64,000 nt of DNA, taken from positions 81,552 through 145,551 of the forward strand of contig NZ_BFCH01000026.1 in the NCBI RefSeq assembly GCF_003112775.1. The letters run 5' to 3'. Positions 24,641-32,805 of the stretch are shown here, in pieces (the stretch's first letter is position 1; each line of letters opens with the position of its first letter). The DNA is from Mycobacterium montefiorense (GTDB lineage: Bacteria > Actinomycetota > Actinomycetes > Mycobacteriales > Mycobacteriaceae). The position numbers and the translations under genes were made by a program. The notes beneath the pieces are model-generated. The model was not told where the DNA came from, searched no databases, and saw only the letters and a list, made by a program, of their open reading frames with translations.

Positions 24641-25852
24641 GTGGGTGTTATCGAACTGGGCACCAATTCCGAGGTAGGCGCGCTGCGGGTGGCGATTCTG
24701 CATCGCCCCGGTGCCGAGCTGCGCCGACTCAATCCGCGCAACAACGACCAGCTGCTCTTCGACGGGCTGCCGTGGGTTGCTCGTGCGCAGGAAGAACACG
24801 ACCAGTTCTCCGAGCTGCTGCGGTCTCGCGGGGTGGAAGTGCTGCTGCTGTCCGACCTGCTGGCCGAGGCACTCAACCACAGCGGGGCCGCGCGGATGCA
24901 GGGGGTGGCCGCCGCTGTCGATGCGCGACGGCTGGGAGTGCCGCTGGCGCATGAGCTTTCGGCATACCTGCGTGGCCTGGACCCGGCCAAGCTGGCGCAT
25001 GTCCTGATGGCCGGCATGGTGTTCAACGAGCTGCCACCGGATACCCGGACCGACGTGTCGCTGGTGCTGCGCATGCACCACGGTGGGGATTTCGTCATTG
25101 ATCCGTTGCCGAATCTGGTGTTCACCCGGGACTCGTCGATCTGGATCGGCCCGCGGGTGGCGATCACGTCGCTGGCGCTGCGAGCCCGGGCGCGCGAGGC
25201 GTCGCTGACCGATCTCATCTATGCCCACCACCCGCGGTTCACCGGTGTGCGCAAGGCTTACGAATCACGGTCCGCTCCGGTCGAGGGCGGCGACGTGCTG
25301 TTGCTTTCCCCCGGGGTCGTCGCGGTCGGAGTGGGGGAGCGCACCACGCCTGCCGGTGCGGAAGCGTTGGCGCGCAGCCTCTTTGAAGACGACCTCGCGA
25401 CCACGGTACTGGCCGTTCCGATCGCGCAGCAGCGTGCGCAGATGCACCTGGACACGGTGTGCACGATGGTCGACGCCGACACGGTCGTGATGTACGCGAA
25501 CGTCGTCGATGACCTTTCGGCGTTCACGATTCAGCCCACATCCGACGGTGTGAACATCAGCGACGAAACGCCGTTTCTGGAAGCGGCAGCCAAAGCGATG
25601 GGGATCGACAAGCTACGCGTCATCGACACCGGTCTGGACCCCGTCGTCGCCGAACGCGAACAGTGGGACGACGGCAACAACACGTTGGCGCTGGCGCCCG
25701 GCGTCGTCGTCGCCTACGAGCGCAACGTGCAGACCAACGCTCGCCTGCAGGACGCGGGCATCGAGGTGCTGACGATCGCGGGGTCGGAATTGGGCACCGG
25801 CCGTGGCGGCCCGCGGTGCATGTCGTGCCCGGTCGCCCGCGACGCGCTCTAG
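24641..25852 (+). CDS. arcA: Arginine deiminase ArcA
   Basis: The 403-residue amidinotransferase-fold enzyme hydrolyses arginine to citrulline and ammonia. Visible are NLVFTRDSS, MHHGGDFVID, the substrate site EGGDVLLLSPG, HLDTVCTMVD and the C-terminal catalytic cysteine in GPRCMSCP (about residue 393). It is the Rv1001 counterpart and starts with GTG. No arcB or arcC is adjacent, so a complete fermentative arginine pathway is not encoded here. Confidence 0.93.
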   Translation: MGVIELGTNSEVGALRVAILHRPGAELRRLNPRNNDQLLFDGLPWVARAQEEHDQFSELLRSRGVEVLLLSDLLAEALNHSGAARMQGVAAAVDARRLGVPLAHELSAYLRGLDPAKLAHVLMAGMVFNELPPDTRTDVSLVLRMHHGGDFVIDPLPNLVFTRDSSIWIGPRVAITSLALRARAREASLTDLIYAHHPRFTGVRKAYESRSAPVEGGDVLLLSPGVVAVGVGERTTPAGAEALARSLFEDDLATTVLAVPIAQQRAQMHLDTVCTMVDADTVVMYANVVDDLSAFTIQPTSDGVNISDETPFLEAAAKAMGIDKLRVIDTGLDPVVAEREQWDDGNNTLALAPGVVVAYERNVQTNARLQDAGIEVLTIAGSELGTGRGGPRCMSCPVARDAL

Positions 25853-25857
25853 TTCTT

Positions 25858-25923
25858 CGTCGAGATTGCCGCCATGGTCGTGGTCGGCGTTAATTCATGA
25901 CCCTCACGGCAATCTCGACGCGG
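25858..25923. repeat. Hairpin repeat copy A
   Basis: A 14-bp perfect inverted repeat, CGTCGAGATTGCCG (25858-25871) with CGGCAATCTCGACG (25907-25920), has inner pairing GGTCGTG/CATGACC. It lies just after the arcA stop, and its right arm encodes the last residues and stop of the DUF559-like gene. A near-identical copy lies beyond the other end of that gene (26787-26850). It could also act as a bidirectional terminator, but there is no T tract. Confidence 0.85.
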
Positions 25924-26752
25924 ATCGGTACGCCAATGCGTCGCGTGTCCGCTGGACGATGACGTGCGGCCGATCCTCGTTGATCACCCTGATCACCCGC
26001 CAGCCAAGACGATCGAGCATCTCCGCTCTTCGAATGTCCTTTACGTACTGCGAGCGATCACTGCGATGTTGGTCGCCGTCGTATTCGACTGCCAACATTG
26101 GCTTTTCCCAGCCCAGGTCAAGGTAGGCGACGAGATGGCCATCGGTGACTTTGATCTGGGTGGCGGGCTTCGGTAGGCCGGCGTCGATGAGGACCAGGCG
26201 CAGCCAGCTCTCTTTGGGCGATTGCGCTCCGCCGTCCATCAGGGCGAGGGTGTCTCTGCATTGGCGAACACCGCGTGCTCCAGGGTGGCCAGTGATGAGC
26301 GCCGCTGTGTCAGGGGTGACGATCCCCGTCGCGGCGCAAAGCGCGTCGAGGTTGGCAACTGCGGCACCGCGCGGCAGGTTGCGTGCCAGATCGAACGCCG
26401 TGCGGGCAACACCAGTTACCGGCAGGCCGCTCACTTCTACGATTTCGTCCAGCGCGATTCGTTCGCGGCGAACGATGATTCCCGGCGGTGGATGGTTGAA
26501 CGGCCCGAGGAGTTCAACGGGCGCGAAATCGTCGACCCAGTTGGCTCCGTGCAGCGCGGCGGCAGCACGGCCGGCGATGATCCCCTTACGGCCAGACCAC
26601 AACCAGGCCGCGTAGATGTTGTCCCACAGCGATCTCGCCGCATCCTTTTTCAGGTACACATCGTGATGGATTTGCCGGTAGTTCCAACGCAATTGGCCGC
26701 GGGTCAGCGTGCCGCGCGCTATTGCTTCGCTTCCGAGAAAGACCCCCGCCAC
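25904..26752 (-). CDS. AbiEi-like winged-helix plus DUF559 nuclease-like protein
   Basis: The 282-residue protein has an N-terminal type IV TA antitoxin (AbiEi)-like winged-helix region (GTLTRGQLRWNYRQIHHDVY) and a C-terminal DUF559/Vsr-like endonuclease fold. The latter shows VAYLDLGWEKPMLAVEYDGD then QHRSDRSQYVKDIRRAEMLD and GWRVIRV, with Asp/Glu candidates for metal binding. It starts with GTG. It separates arcA and pmt, which are adjacent in M. tuberculosis, and lies between two near-identical hairpins, suggesting insertion as a unit. No toxin partner is adjacent. Its real activity is unknown. Confidence 0.75.
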   Translation of the reverse strand: MAGVFLGSEAIARGTLTRGQLRWNYRQIHHDVYLKKDAARSLWDNIYAAWLWSGRKGIIAGRAAAALHGANWVDDFAPVELLGPFNHPPPGIIVRRERIALDEIVEVSGLPVTGVARTAFDLARNLPRGAAVANLDALCAATGIVTPDTAALITGHPGARGVRQCRDTLALMDGGAQSPKESWLRLVLIDAGLPKPATQIKVTDGHLVAYLDLGWEKPMLAVEYDGDQHRSDRSQYVKDIRRAEMLDRLGWRVIRVINEDRPHVIVQRTRDALAYRSASRLP

Positions 26753-26786
26753 GCGCTCATCATGCTGACCCTGGCCGACAGCTCAG

Positions 26787-26850
26787 CGAGATTGCCGCCA
26801 GGGCTGTGGTTGGCATCGATTTCACAACCCTCACGGCAATCTCGACGCGG
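26787..26850. repeat. Hairpin repeat copy B
   Basis: The arms CGAGATTGCCG (26787-26797) and CGGCAATCTCG (26834-26844) are identical to those of copy A, and both copies share the flank ACGCGG. The inner stem differs but mostly still pairs (GGCTGTG with CACAACC, one mismatch). It sits between the pmt 3' end and the DUF559-like start, in the same orientation as copy A. Confidence 0.83.
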
Positions 26851-26860
26851 AAGTGCAAAA

Positions 26861-28456
26861 TTACCGCCAGCTGGGCAGCCAGATCTCCATGTCCCAGGTC
26901 TGCTGTGAGATGGGCATGCCGGTGAGCACCGGGAACAGCCACGCGAAGTTGGTCACCACTAAAGCGACGTAAGCGCTCACGACGATCAGTCCCAGCGTCC
27001 GCCGTTCGGTGGTTTGGCCTGGGCGATACAGAATGTCGCCGCAGATCAGTGCGATCCCCATCGCCAGGAACGGCGCCATCGTCGCGGCGTAGAAGAAGTA
27101 CATCTGCCGGTCGATATCGGCGAACCACGGCAGCCACCCGGCGCAGTAGCCGACCAGCACCACCGCGTAGCGCCAGTCCCGGCGGATAACCGATCGCCAC
27201 AGGGCGTACAGCAGCACCGGTACCGCCAGCCACCACATCGCGGGCGTGCCGACCAGCATCTCGGCCTTGACGCAGGACTGCGCGCCGCACCCGCTGACGT
27301 TCTGCTGATCGATCGCGTACAGCACCGGCCGCAACGACATCGGCCAGCTCCACGGCTTGGATTCCCACGGGTGGTAGTTGCCCGCCGCATTCGTCAGTCC
27401 CGCATGGAATTGCAGTGCCTTGGCGCTGTAATGCCACAGCGAGCGAAGGGCATCCGGAAACGGAAAGTCACTGTGCGGGCCGATCGTCTGGCCCACCTCG
27501 TGCCGTTCGATCGCGGTCTCCGACGCGAACCACGGCGCATAGCTGGCCAGGTACACCGCGATCGGGATCAGGCCCAGCGCGTAGCCGGTGGGGAACAGGT
27601 CGCGTCGCAACGTTCCCAGCCACGGCCGACTGACCTGACACTGCCGGCGGGCGGCTACATCGAACGCGAGCGACATCAAACCGAAGAACACCACGAAGTA
27701 GAGGCCGGACCACTTTGTCCCGCAAGCCAATCCGAGCAGGACGCCCGCCAAAAAGCGCCACCAGCGCACACCCAGCCGCGGACCCCACACCGTGTCGGCG
27801 TTGCGGCCTTCGCGCAGTGCGACGTGCATTCGCCGCCGAACCTCGTCGCGGTCGACGATCAGCGCGCCGAACGCCGCCACCACAAAGAAGGTGAGCAAGC
27901 CGTCGAGCAGCGCGGTGCGCGAGGCGACGAAGTTCACGCCGTCGCAGATGCACAGCACGCCGGCGATCGCACCCACCAGCGTCGAGCGGCTGATGCGGCG
28001 CACGATTCGCATCACCAGCAGCACCATCACCGTGCCCAGTAGCGCCCCGCTGAACCGCCAGCCGATGCCGTCGTAGCCGAAGATCGCCTCGCCGATCGCG
28101 ATCAGTTGCTTGCCGACCGGCGGGTGGACCACCAAACCGAACCCGGGGTTGTCCTCCACTCCGTGGTTGTTCAGCGCTTGCCAGGCCTGCGGCGCGTAGT
28201 GCTTCTCATCGAAGATGGGGGTGCCCGCATCGGTCGGCGAGCCCAGGTTGACGAACCGGGTGATTGCGGCCAGCAGCGTGATGATGCCGGTGACCACCCA
28301 GCCGCGGATGTGGTCGAGCGGCCCGAAGTCCGCGGTCGGAACCAACGGCCCCGGGCTGACGACGGGCACGACGCGCTCGTCGACGGCACTGCGAACGTTC
28401 AAGGAGGCTTCGCTGGGCGGGGCGGACATCGGTGTCGATCGTAGGCTGTCCGTCAT
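26861..28456 (-). CDS. pmt: Protein O-mannosyltransferase (GT39, Rv1002c-type)
   Basis: The 531-residue membrane glycosyltransferase transfers mannose from polyprenyl phosphate mannose to secreted proteins. The loop-1 acidic pair is in PIFDEKHYAPQAW, followed by GFGLVVHPPVGKQLIAIGEA, ISRSTLVGAIAGVLCICDGV and about ten further helices. It is the Rv1002c counterpart. The ATG at 28456 overlaps the rsmI start on the opposite strand (shared CATG); an ATG at 28429 gives a protein nine residues shorter and may be the real start. Glycosylated lipoproteins, including some encoded nearby, are natural candidate substrates. Confidence 0.9.
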   Translation of the reverse strand: MTDSLRSTPMSAPPSEASLNVRSAVDERVVPVVSPGPLVPTADFGPLDHIRGWVVTGIITLLAAITRFVNLGSPTDAGTPIFDEKHYAPQAWQALNNHGVEDNPGFGLVVHPPVGKQLIAIGEAIFGYDGIGWRFSGALLGTVMVLLVMRIVRRISRSTLVGAIAGVLCICDGVNFVASRTALLDGLLTFFVVAAFGALIVDRDEVRRRMHVALREGRNADTVWGPRLGVRWWRFLAGVLLGLACGTKWSGLYFVVFFGLMSLAFDVAARRQCQVSRPWLGTLRRDLFPTGYALGLIPIAVYLASYAPWFASETAIERHEVGQTIGPHSDFPFPDALRSLWHYSAKALQFHAGLTNAAGNYHPWESKPWSWPMSLRPVLYAIDQQNVSGCGAQSCVKAEMLVGTPAMWWLAVPVLLYALWRSVIRRDWRYAVVLVGYCAGWLPWFADIDRQMYFFYAATMAPFLAMGIALICGDILYRPGQTTERRTLGLIVVSAYVALVVTNFAWLFPVLTGMPISQQTWDMEIWLPSWR

Positions 28457-29294
28457 GTCCCACGGTCGCCTATTGCTCGGTGCGACCCCGTTGGGTCAAC
28501 CGTCGGACGCGTCCCCGCGGCTGATCAGGGCGCTGGGCGAAGCCGATGTGGTCGCGGCAGAGGACACCCGGCGAGTGCGGACGCTGGCCAAAGCGCTCGA
28601 TATCCGGATCGCCGGCCGGGTGGTCAGCATGTTCGATCAGGTCGAAGCCGCGCGAGTGCCCGCACTGGTCGACGAAATCAGAGCCGGTGCGACGGTGCTG
28701 GTGGTCAGCGACGCCGGAATGCCGCTGATCAGCGACCCCGGCTACCGGATGGTGGCGGCATGCGTCGAAGCCGGCGTGCCGGTGACGTGCCTGCCCGGAC
28801 CGTCCGCGGTGACCACCGCGCTCGCCGTGTCCGGTCTGCCATCGGAGAAGTTCTGCTTCGAGGGTTTCGCCCCCCGCAAGAGTGGCGCGCGCAAAACCTG
28901 GCTGGACTCGCTGGCCGACGAGCGGCGCACCTGCGTGTTCTTCGAGTCACCGCGCCGGCTGGCGGCGTGCCTGCTCGATGCCGTCGATCAGCTCGGCGGT
29001 TCCCGCCCGGCGGCGATCTGCCGGGAGCTGACCAAGGTGCACGAGGAAGTGGTGCGCGGATCGCTGCAGGAACTCGCGGCGTGGGCGGCCGACGGCGTGC
29101 TGGGCGAAATCACGGTTGTGCTGGCCGGCGCGAGCCCGCCCGCCGACGTGCCGTCGCTGGTGGCCCGGGTCCAGGAGCTCGTCGCCGAGGGAGTTCGCGT
29201 CAAGGACGCCTGCACGCAGGTGGCTGCGGCGAATCCCGCCGTGCGCTCGCGCCAGCTGTACGACGAGGTGCTGCGGTCCCGACGCGCGGACTAA
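28455..29294 (+). CDS. rsmI: 16S rRNA (cytidine1402-2'-O)-methyltransferase RsmI
   Basis: The 279-residue tetrapyrrole-methylase-fold enzyme has LLLGATPLGQPSDASPRL, AAEDTRRVRTLAKAL, VVSDAGMPLISDPGYRMV and CLPGPSAVTTALAVSGLP, diagnostic of RsmI (Rv1003). It 2'-O-methylates C1402 in the ribosomal P site. It is divergent from pmt with overlapping start codons and overlaps the convergent pabB end by four bases. Confidence 0.95.
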   Translation: MSHGRLLLGATPLGQPSDASPRLIRALGEADVVAAEDTRRVRTLAKALDIRIAGRVVSMFDQVEAARVPALVDEIRAGATVLVVSDAGMPLISDPGYRMVAACVEAGVPVTCLPGPSAVTTALAVSGLPSEKFCFEGFAPRKSGARKTWLDSLADERRTCVFFESPRRLAACLLDAVDQLGGSRPAAICRELTKVHEEVVRGSLQELAAWAADGVLGEITVVLAGASPPADVPSLVARVQELVAEGVRVKDACTQVAAANPAVRSRQLYDEVLRSRRAD

Positions 29295-30544
29295 CCAACC
29301 GAAGCGGCGGGCGCCGCACACGGTAGCCCGACGACGGGAGCGGCCTTGTGCAGGCATTCCGCCCATTCGGCGTCGGGATCGGAATCGGCGGTGATCCCGC
29401 CGCCGACGCCCAGCACGGCGCTGCCGGCGGCGTCGAACTCCACGGTGCGGATCGCGACATTGAGCTCGCATCCCGCGATAGGTGACGCCAACCCGACTGT
29501 GCCGCAATATATTCCGCGATGGTGTGATTCCCATTGCGAAATCAATTGGCGGGCACGGTGTTTAGGCGTTCCGGTGACGGATGCCGGTGGGAAGGCGGCG
29601 TCCAGCAGTGCCGAGGTGGGCAGCTCGACGGGAACCTGCGCCGACACCGTCGACACCAAATGCCACACGCCGGGCGCGCGCCGCACGACCAGCAGCTCGG
29701 GTACTTTGACGGTGCCGGTGATCGCCACCCGGCCGAGGTCATTGCGAACCAGGTCCACGATCATGATGTTCTCGGCCACCTCTTTTGGCGAGGCGCGCAA
29801 CGCCGACGGCCAGGCGTCCAGCGGCAGCGTCCCCTTGATCGGGCTCGACATCACGACCTCGCCGTGGCGGCGCAGGAACAGTTCGGGGGACAGCGACGCA
29901 ACCGCGCCGTACGGGCCGGCGAGATAGGCCGCGCGGGCCGGTGACGTGCGCGCGATGCCGTCGGTGAAGAAGTCCAGCGAGTTCCCGGCGACCGTCCCGG
30001 TGAACCGGGTGCACACGCACGCCTGGTAGACCTCGCCCGCACGAATCGCCTCGAGGCAGGCCAGCACCGCACCGCGGTGCGCCTCCCGGTCCGCCACATC
30101 CCAGTCGATTCGGCAGACTCGCGATGGCCCCGCTGCCGCGGTCAGCGCGGCGGACAGCCACTGCGGCATCGGCGCCCCGCAGAGGCTTTCGTACCACCAC
30201 TGCCCGTCCCGGTCGCGGCGCAGCACGCAGTCCGTCCAGCCGCCGGCGGCCTCCGGGATCCGGTGCGGCCGCCCATCGGCGGCGGCGTCCGGATACGACA
30301 GGTAGCCGAACCAGCCACCGCCCACCGCGGGGGACTGGGAGGTCTGCGAGTCCAGCGGGACCGCGAAAGCGTCCGCAACGTCCACCGGGCGCACCGCCAG
30401 ACTGGGCGCGATCACCGCCAGCGCGCCGAACCATTCGCCGGTCAGGGCGGCGGGCGGGGGCAGACCGAGCCGGCCGGTGGCATCACCGATTGCACGCAGC
30501 ACCCGAGGTGCCTCGCCGAGGTCGCCGAGCCGGTCGATTCGCAC
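29291..30544 (-). CDS. pabB: Aminodeoxychorismate synthase component I
   Basis: The 417-residue chorismate-utilising enzyme for folate synthesis has AGEVYQACVCTRF, SSPIKGTLP, EVAENIMIVDLVRNDLGRV and PPASVTGTPKHRARQLI (commonly PGGSVTGAPK), then GIYCGTVG. It is the Rv1005c counterpart. The Rv1004c counterpart, as I remember it placed between rsmI and pabB in M. tuberculosis, is absent; rsmI and pabB abut instead. It marks the left edge of the region not shared with the M. tuberculosis backbone. Confidence 0.9.
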   Translation of the reverse strand: MRIDRLGDLGEAPRVLRAIGDATGRLGLPPPAALTGEWFGALAVIAPSLAVRPVDVADAFAVPLDSQTSQSPAVGGGWFGYLSYPDAAADGRPHRIPEAAGGWTDCVLRRDRDGQWWYESLCGAPMPQWLSAALTAAAGPSRVCRIDWDVADREAHRGAVLACLEAIRAGEVYQACVCTRFTGTVAGNSLDFFTDGIARTSPARAAYLAGPYGAVASLSPELFLRRHGEVVMSSPIKGTLPLDAWPSALRASPKEVAENIMIVDLVRNDLGRVAITGTVKVPELLVVRRAPGVWHLVSTVSAQVPVELPTSALLDAAFPPASVTGTPKHRARQLISQWESHHRGIYCGTVGLASPIAGCELNVAIRTVEFDAAGSAVLGVGGGITADSDPDAEWAECLHKAAPVVGLPCAAPAASVG

Positions 30545-30571
30545 CGCCCTAGCTTGACAGACCGCGGTCGA

Positions 30572-31468
30572 TCAGCCGCGGCTGATGTCGCGGGCGGTGG
30601 TCAGGGCGGCCAGCTTGTCCGGGTTGCGCATCACGTAGAAGTTGGTGATCTTGTCACCGGCTATCTCCACCGTGATCACCCCCTCGAGCCGTTCGCGGAA
30701 GTAGAGCAAGACCGCCGGCGCGCCGTTGCAGTTCACCATCTCGATGTGCAGTTCCTCCTGGGTCCTGCGCACCAGCCCGGCGATCGCGCGGGCGACCTTG
30801 TCGGCCCCGACCACCGGCCGGCGCGCCGCGGACACCTTGCCGCCGCTGTCGGCCATCCAGGTGGCATCCGGCGCCAGCATCGCCATCAGCGCCTCCACGT
30901 CGCCGCTGGCCGCGGTGGCCAGGAACTGCGCGGTGATCTGCGCATTGCGCGCCGGGTCCACATTGTCGAACCGCTTGCGCCGCGCCCGGACGTGTTCGCG
31001 GGCCCGGTGTGCGACTTGGCGCACGGTCGGCGCCGGTTTGCCCACCGCGTCGGCGATCTCGCCGTAGTCGAAATCGAACACCTCGCGCAGCACGAAGACC
31101 GCCCGCTCGTCCGGGCTCAGCGTTTCCAGCAGCACCAGCATCGCCATCGAAACCGATTCCGCCAGAACGACATCGGTTGACGGGTCTTGGTCGTCGAGCA
31201 GCAACGGCTCGGGCAGCCACGGCCCGACGTACTCCTCGCGGCGCCGGGCCCCGGCCCGCAAGGCGTTGAGCGCCTGGCGGGTCACCAGCTGGGCCAGATA
31301 CGACTTGGTGTCGTGCACCGTCGACAGGTCGACGTCGGCCCACCGCAGATAGCTGTCCTGCAACACGTCGTCGGACTCGGTGGCCGAGCCGAGGATTTCG
31401 TAGGCGATGGTGAACAGCAACGGGCGCAGCAGCGTGAACCGCTCCGCGTGTTCGCCAGTCGCGATCAT
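30572..31468 (-). CDS. ECF41-type RNA polymerase sigma factor with SnoaL-like C-terminus
   Basis: The 298-residue sigma factor has region 2 (FTIAYEILGSATESDDVLQD then SYLRW), region 4 (LSPDERAVFVLREVFDFDYG then EIADAV) and a ~110-residue SnoaL/NTF2-like extension. All three ECF41 signatures are visible: the linker WLPEP, then DSGGKV (usual DGGGK) and NPDKL near the C-terminus. In this group the extension acts instead of an anti-sigma factor. Its ATG overlaps the stop of the NDH-like gene upstream (ATGA), the usual ECF41 linkage to an oxidoreductase target. Resembles SigJ. Confidence 0.9.
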   Translation of the reverse strand: MIATGEHAERFTLLRPLLFTIAYEILGSATESDDVLQDSYLRWADVDLSTVHDTKSYLAQLVTRQALNALRAGARRREEYVGPWLPEPLLLDDQDPSTDVVLAESVSMAMLVLLETLSPDERAVFVLREVFDFDYGEIADAVGKPAPTVRQVAHRAREHVRARRKRFDNVDPARNAQITAQFLATAASGDVEALMAMLAPDATWMADSGGKVSAARRPVVGADKVARAIAGLVRRTQEELHIEMVNCNGAPAVLLYFRERLEGVITVEIAGDKITNFYVMRNPDKLAALTTARDISRG

Positions 31469-32646
31469 TTGATCGCGACCTGCTGGTCGGCCGGTTGCTC
31501 GGTCTGTTGAGAAGGCCGGCTGCCGCCTTTGAGCCAGAAGTACGAGCCGGGTTTGGCGGCCTCGCGCCGGATGGCCCACAGCGTGCCCCGGCAGATTTTC
31601 TCCTTGATGGCGGCGGTGGTCCGACCGCCGAGGGCCATGTTCACCGGGGTGTCGTCGGTGCGCGCGAACTGCAGCGTGCCGTGGGTGCGGCCGATGCTGA
31701 TGCATTGGCCGACGAACGCCTGGTTGAGTGCCGCGGGGGTGTCTCCGGCGATCCGGGCGAGCACGGTTTCGGCAGCCTGGGCGCCCAACGGCTCGGCGGC
31801 CTGGCAGCTCATCCGCAACGGCTGGCCCGACGGCGCGACGGCGTCACCCGCGGCGACGATGCGATCGTCGCCGACGCTGGTCAACGTCTCGTCGGTGAGC
31901 AGCCGGCCCAGCTCGTCGGTGCGCAGACCGCTGCGGGCGGCCAGATCCGGCACGGTGAACCCGGCCGTCCACACGGTCGCCGCGCTGGGCAGCACCGCGC
32001 CGTCGCTGAGCACCACGGTGTCCCAGCGGACCTCGCTCACGGCGACCGACTCCAGGATGTTGACGTCGAGTTGGCGCAGTTGCTTGGCCACGGAACGCCG
32101 GCCGCGCTTGCTCAGCGTCGTCCCGAGCGCGCCGCCGCACACCAGGCTCACCGGCCGGCCCTGCTCGGCGAGCTCGGAGGCCGTCTCGATGCCCGTCAAT
32201 CCGCCACCGACGACGGTGACCGGTGCGCCCAGCGGCAGGTCGGACAGCGCGTAGCGCAGCCGCTGCGCGCTTTCCAGGTCGGAGATCGAGTGCGCGAATT
32301 CGGCGGCACCGGCTACCGAGGGCACCGCGCCCGTGCTGCCGACCGCATAGATCAGGTAGTCGTAATCCAGCGCGGTGCCAGATGTCAGCACGAGGCGCCG
32401 GGATGCGGCGTCGATTCGCTCGACGGCGTCGACAACCAGCTGGACGCGGTCGCCCAGCAGCGTGCCGTAGTCGGTGGTCGCGGAGCCGGTGTCGGCGACC
32501 AGCTGGTGCAAGCGGATTCGTTCGACGAAGACCGGACGCGGATTCACCAGGGTGATCTCGATGTCCGGCCGCTGCTGCAGGCGATTGGCCGCCAGGGTGC
32601 CGGCATATCCACCACCGACGATGACGACATGGGTGCTCTCGGTCAT
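31465..32646 (-). CDS. NDH-2-like FAD-dependent pyridine nucleotide oxidoreductase
   Basis: The 393-residue flavoprotein has the FAD dinucleotide motif HVVIVGGGYAGTLAANRL, a second NAD(P) motif VTVVGGGLTGIETASELAEQ and the C-terminal FAD site RIVAAGDAV, as in type II NADH dehydrogenases. It lacks an obvious C-terminal membrane helix. It is the first gene of an operon with the ECF41 sigma factor and is probably that sigma factor's target. An ECF41-like promoter lies 37 bases upstream. Confidence 0.85.
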   Translation of the reverse strand: MTESTHVVIVGGGYAGTLAANRLQQRPDIEITLVNPRPVFVERIRLHQLVADTGSATTDYGTLLGDRVQLVVDAVERIDAASRRLVLTSGTALDYDYLIYAVGSTGAVPSVAGAAEFAHSISDLESAQRLRYALSDLPLGAPVTVVGGGLTGIETASELAEQGRPVSLVCGGALGTTLSKRGRRSVAKQLRQLDVNILESVAVSEVRWDTVVLSDGAVLPSAATVWTAGFTVPDLAARSGLRTDELGRLLTDETLTSVGDDRIVAAGDAVAPSGQPLRMSCQAAEPLGAQAAETVLARIAGDTPAALNQAFVGQCISIGRTHGTLQFARTDDTPVNMALGGRTTAAIKEKICRGTLWAIRREAAKPGSYFWLKGGSRPSQQTEQPADQQVAIK

Positions 32647-32682
32647 TTCTGTCTCCTATTCTCGCGGGACTTGTGCCCTTGA

Positions 32683-32709
32683 GACACCGCGAGACGGCCA
32701 GGCGTGACA
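32683..32709 (-). promoter_or_regulatory. Putative ECF41-dependent promoter for the NDH-like/sigma operon
   Basis: The minus strand reads TGTCACG (32709-32703), a 16-base spacer, then TGTC (32686-32683). This fits the reported ECF41 pattern TGTCACA-N16-CGTC with one mismatch in each element. Its position, 37 bases before the ATG, is suitable. It suggests autoregulation of the operon. Confidence 0.55.
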
Positions 32710-32790
32710 ATTCGGACCGCAATTGTGAGCCGGATCACTGAAACCGGGCCGGTGGGGCGGAGCCGCCCCACACCTTGAGCCGCGCAGCCC

Positions 32791-32805
32791 TCTAGCATCG
32801 CAACG
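32791..32805 (+). repeat. 15-bp leader repeat, copy 1
   Basis: TCTAGCATCGCAACG lies immediately before the ATG of the first DUF4832-like lipoprotein gene. The identical 15-mer lies at 36376-36390 before the second paralogue. It shows that the duplication included the translation start region. Confidence 0.85.
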
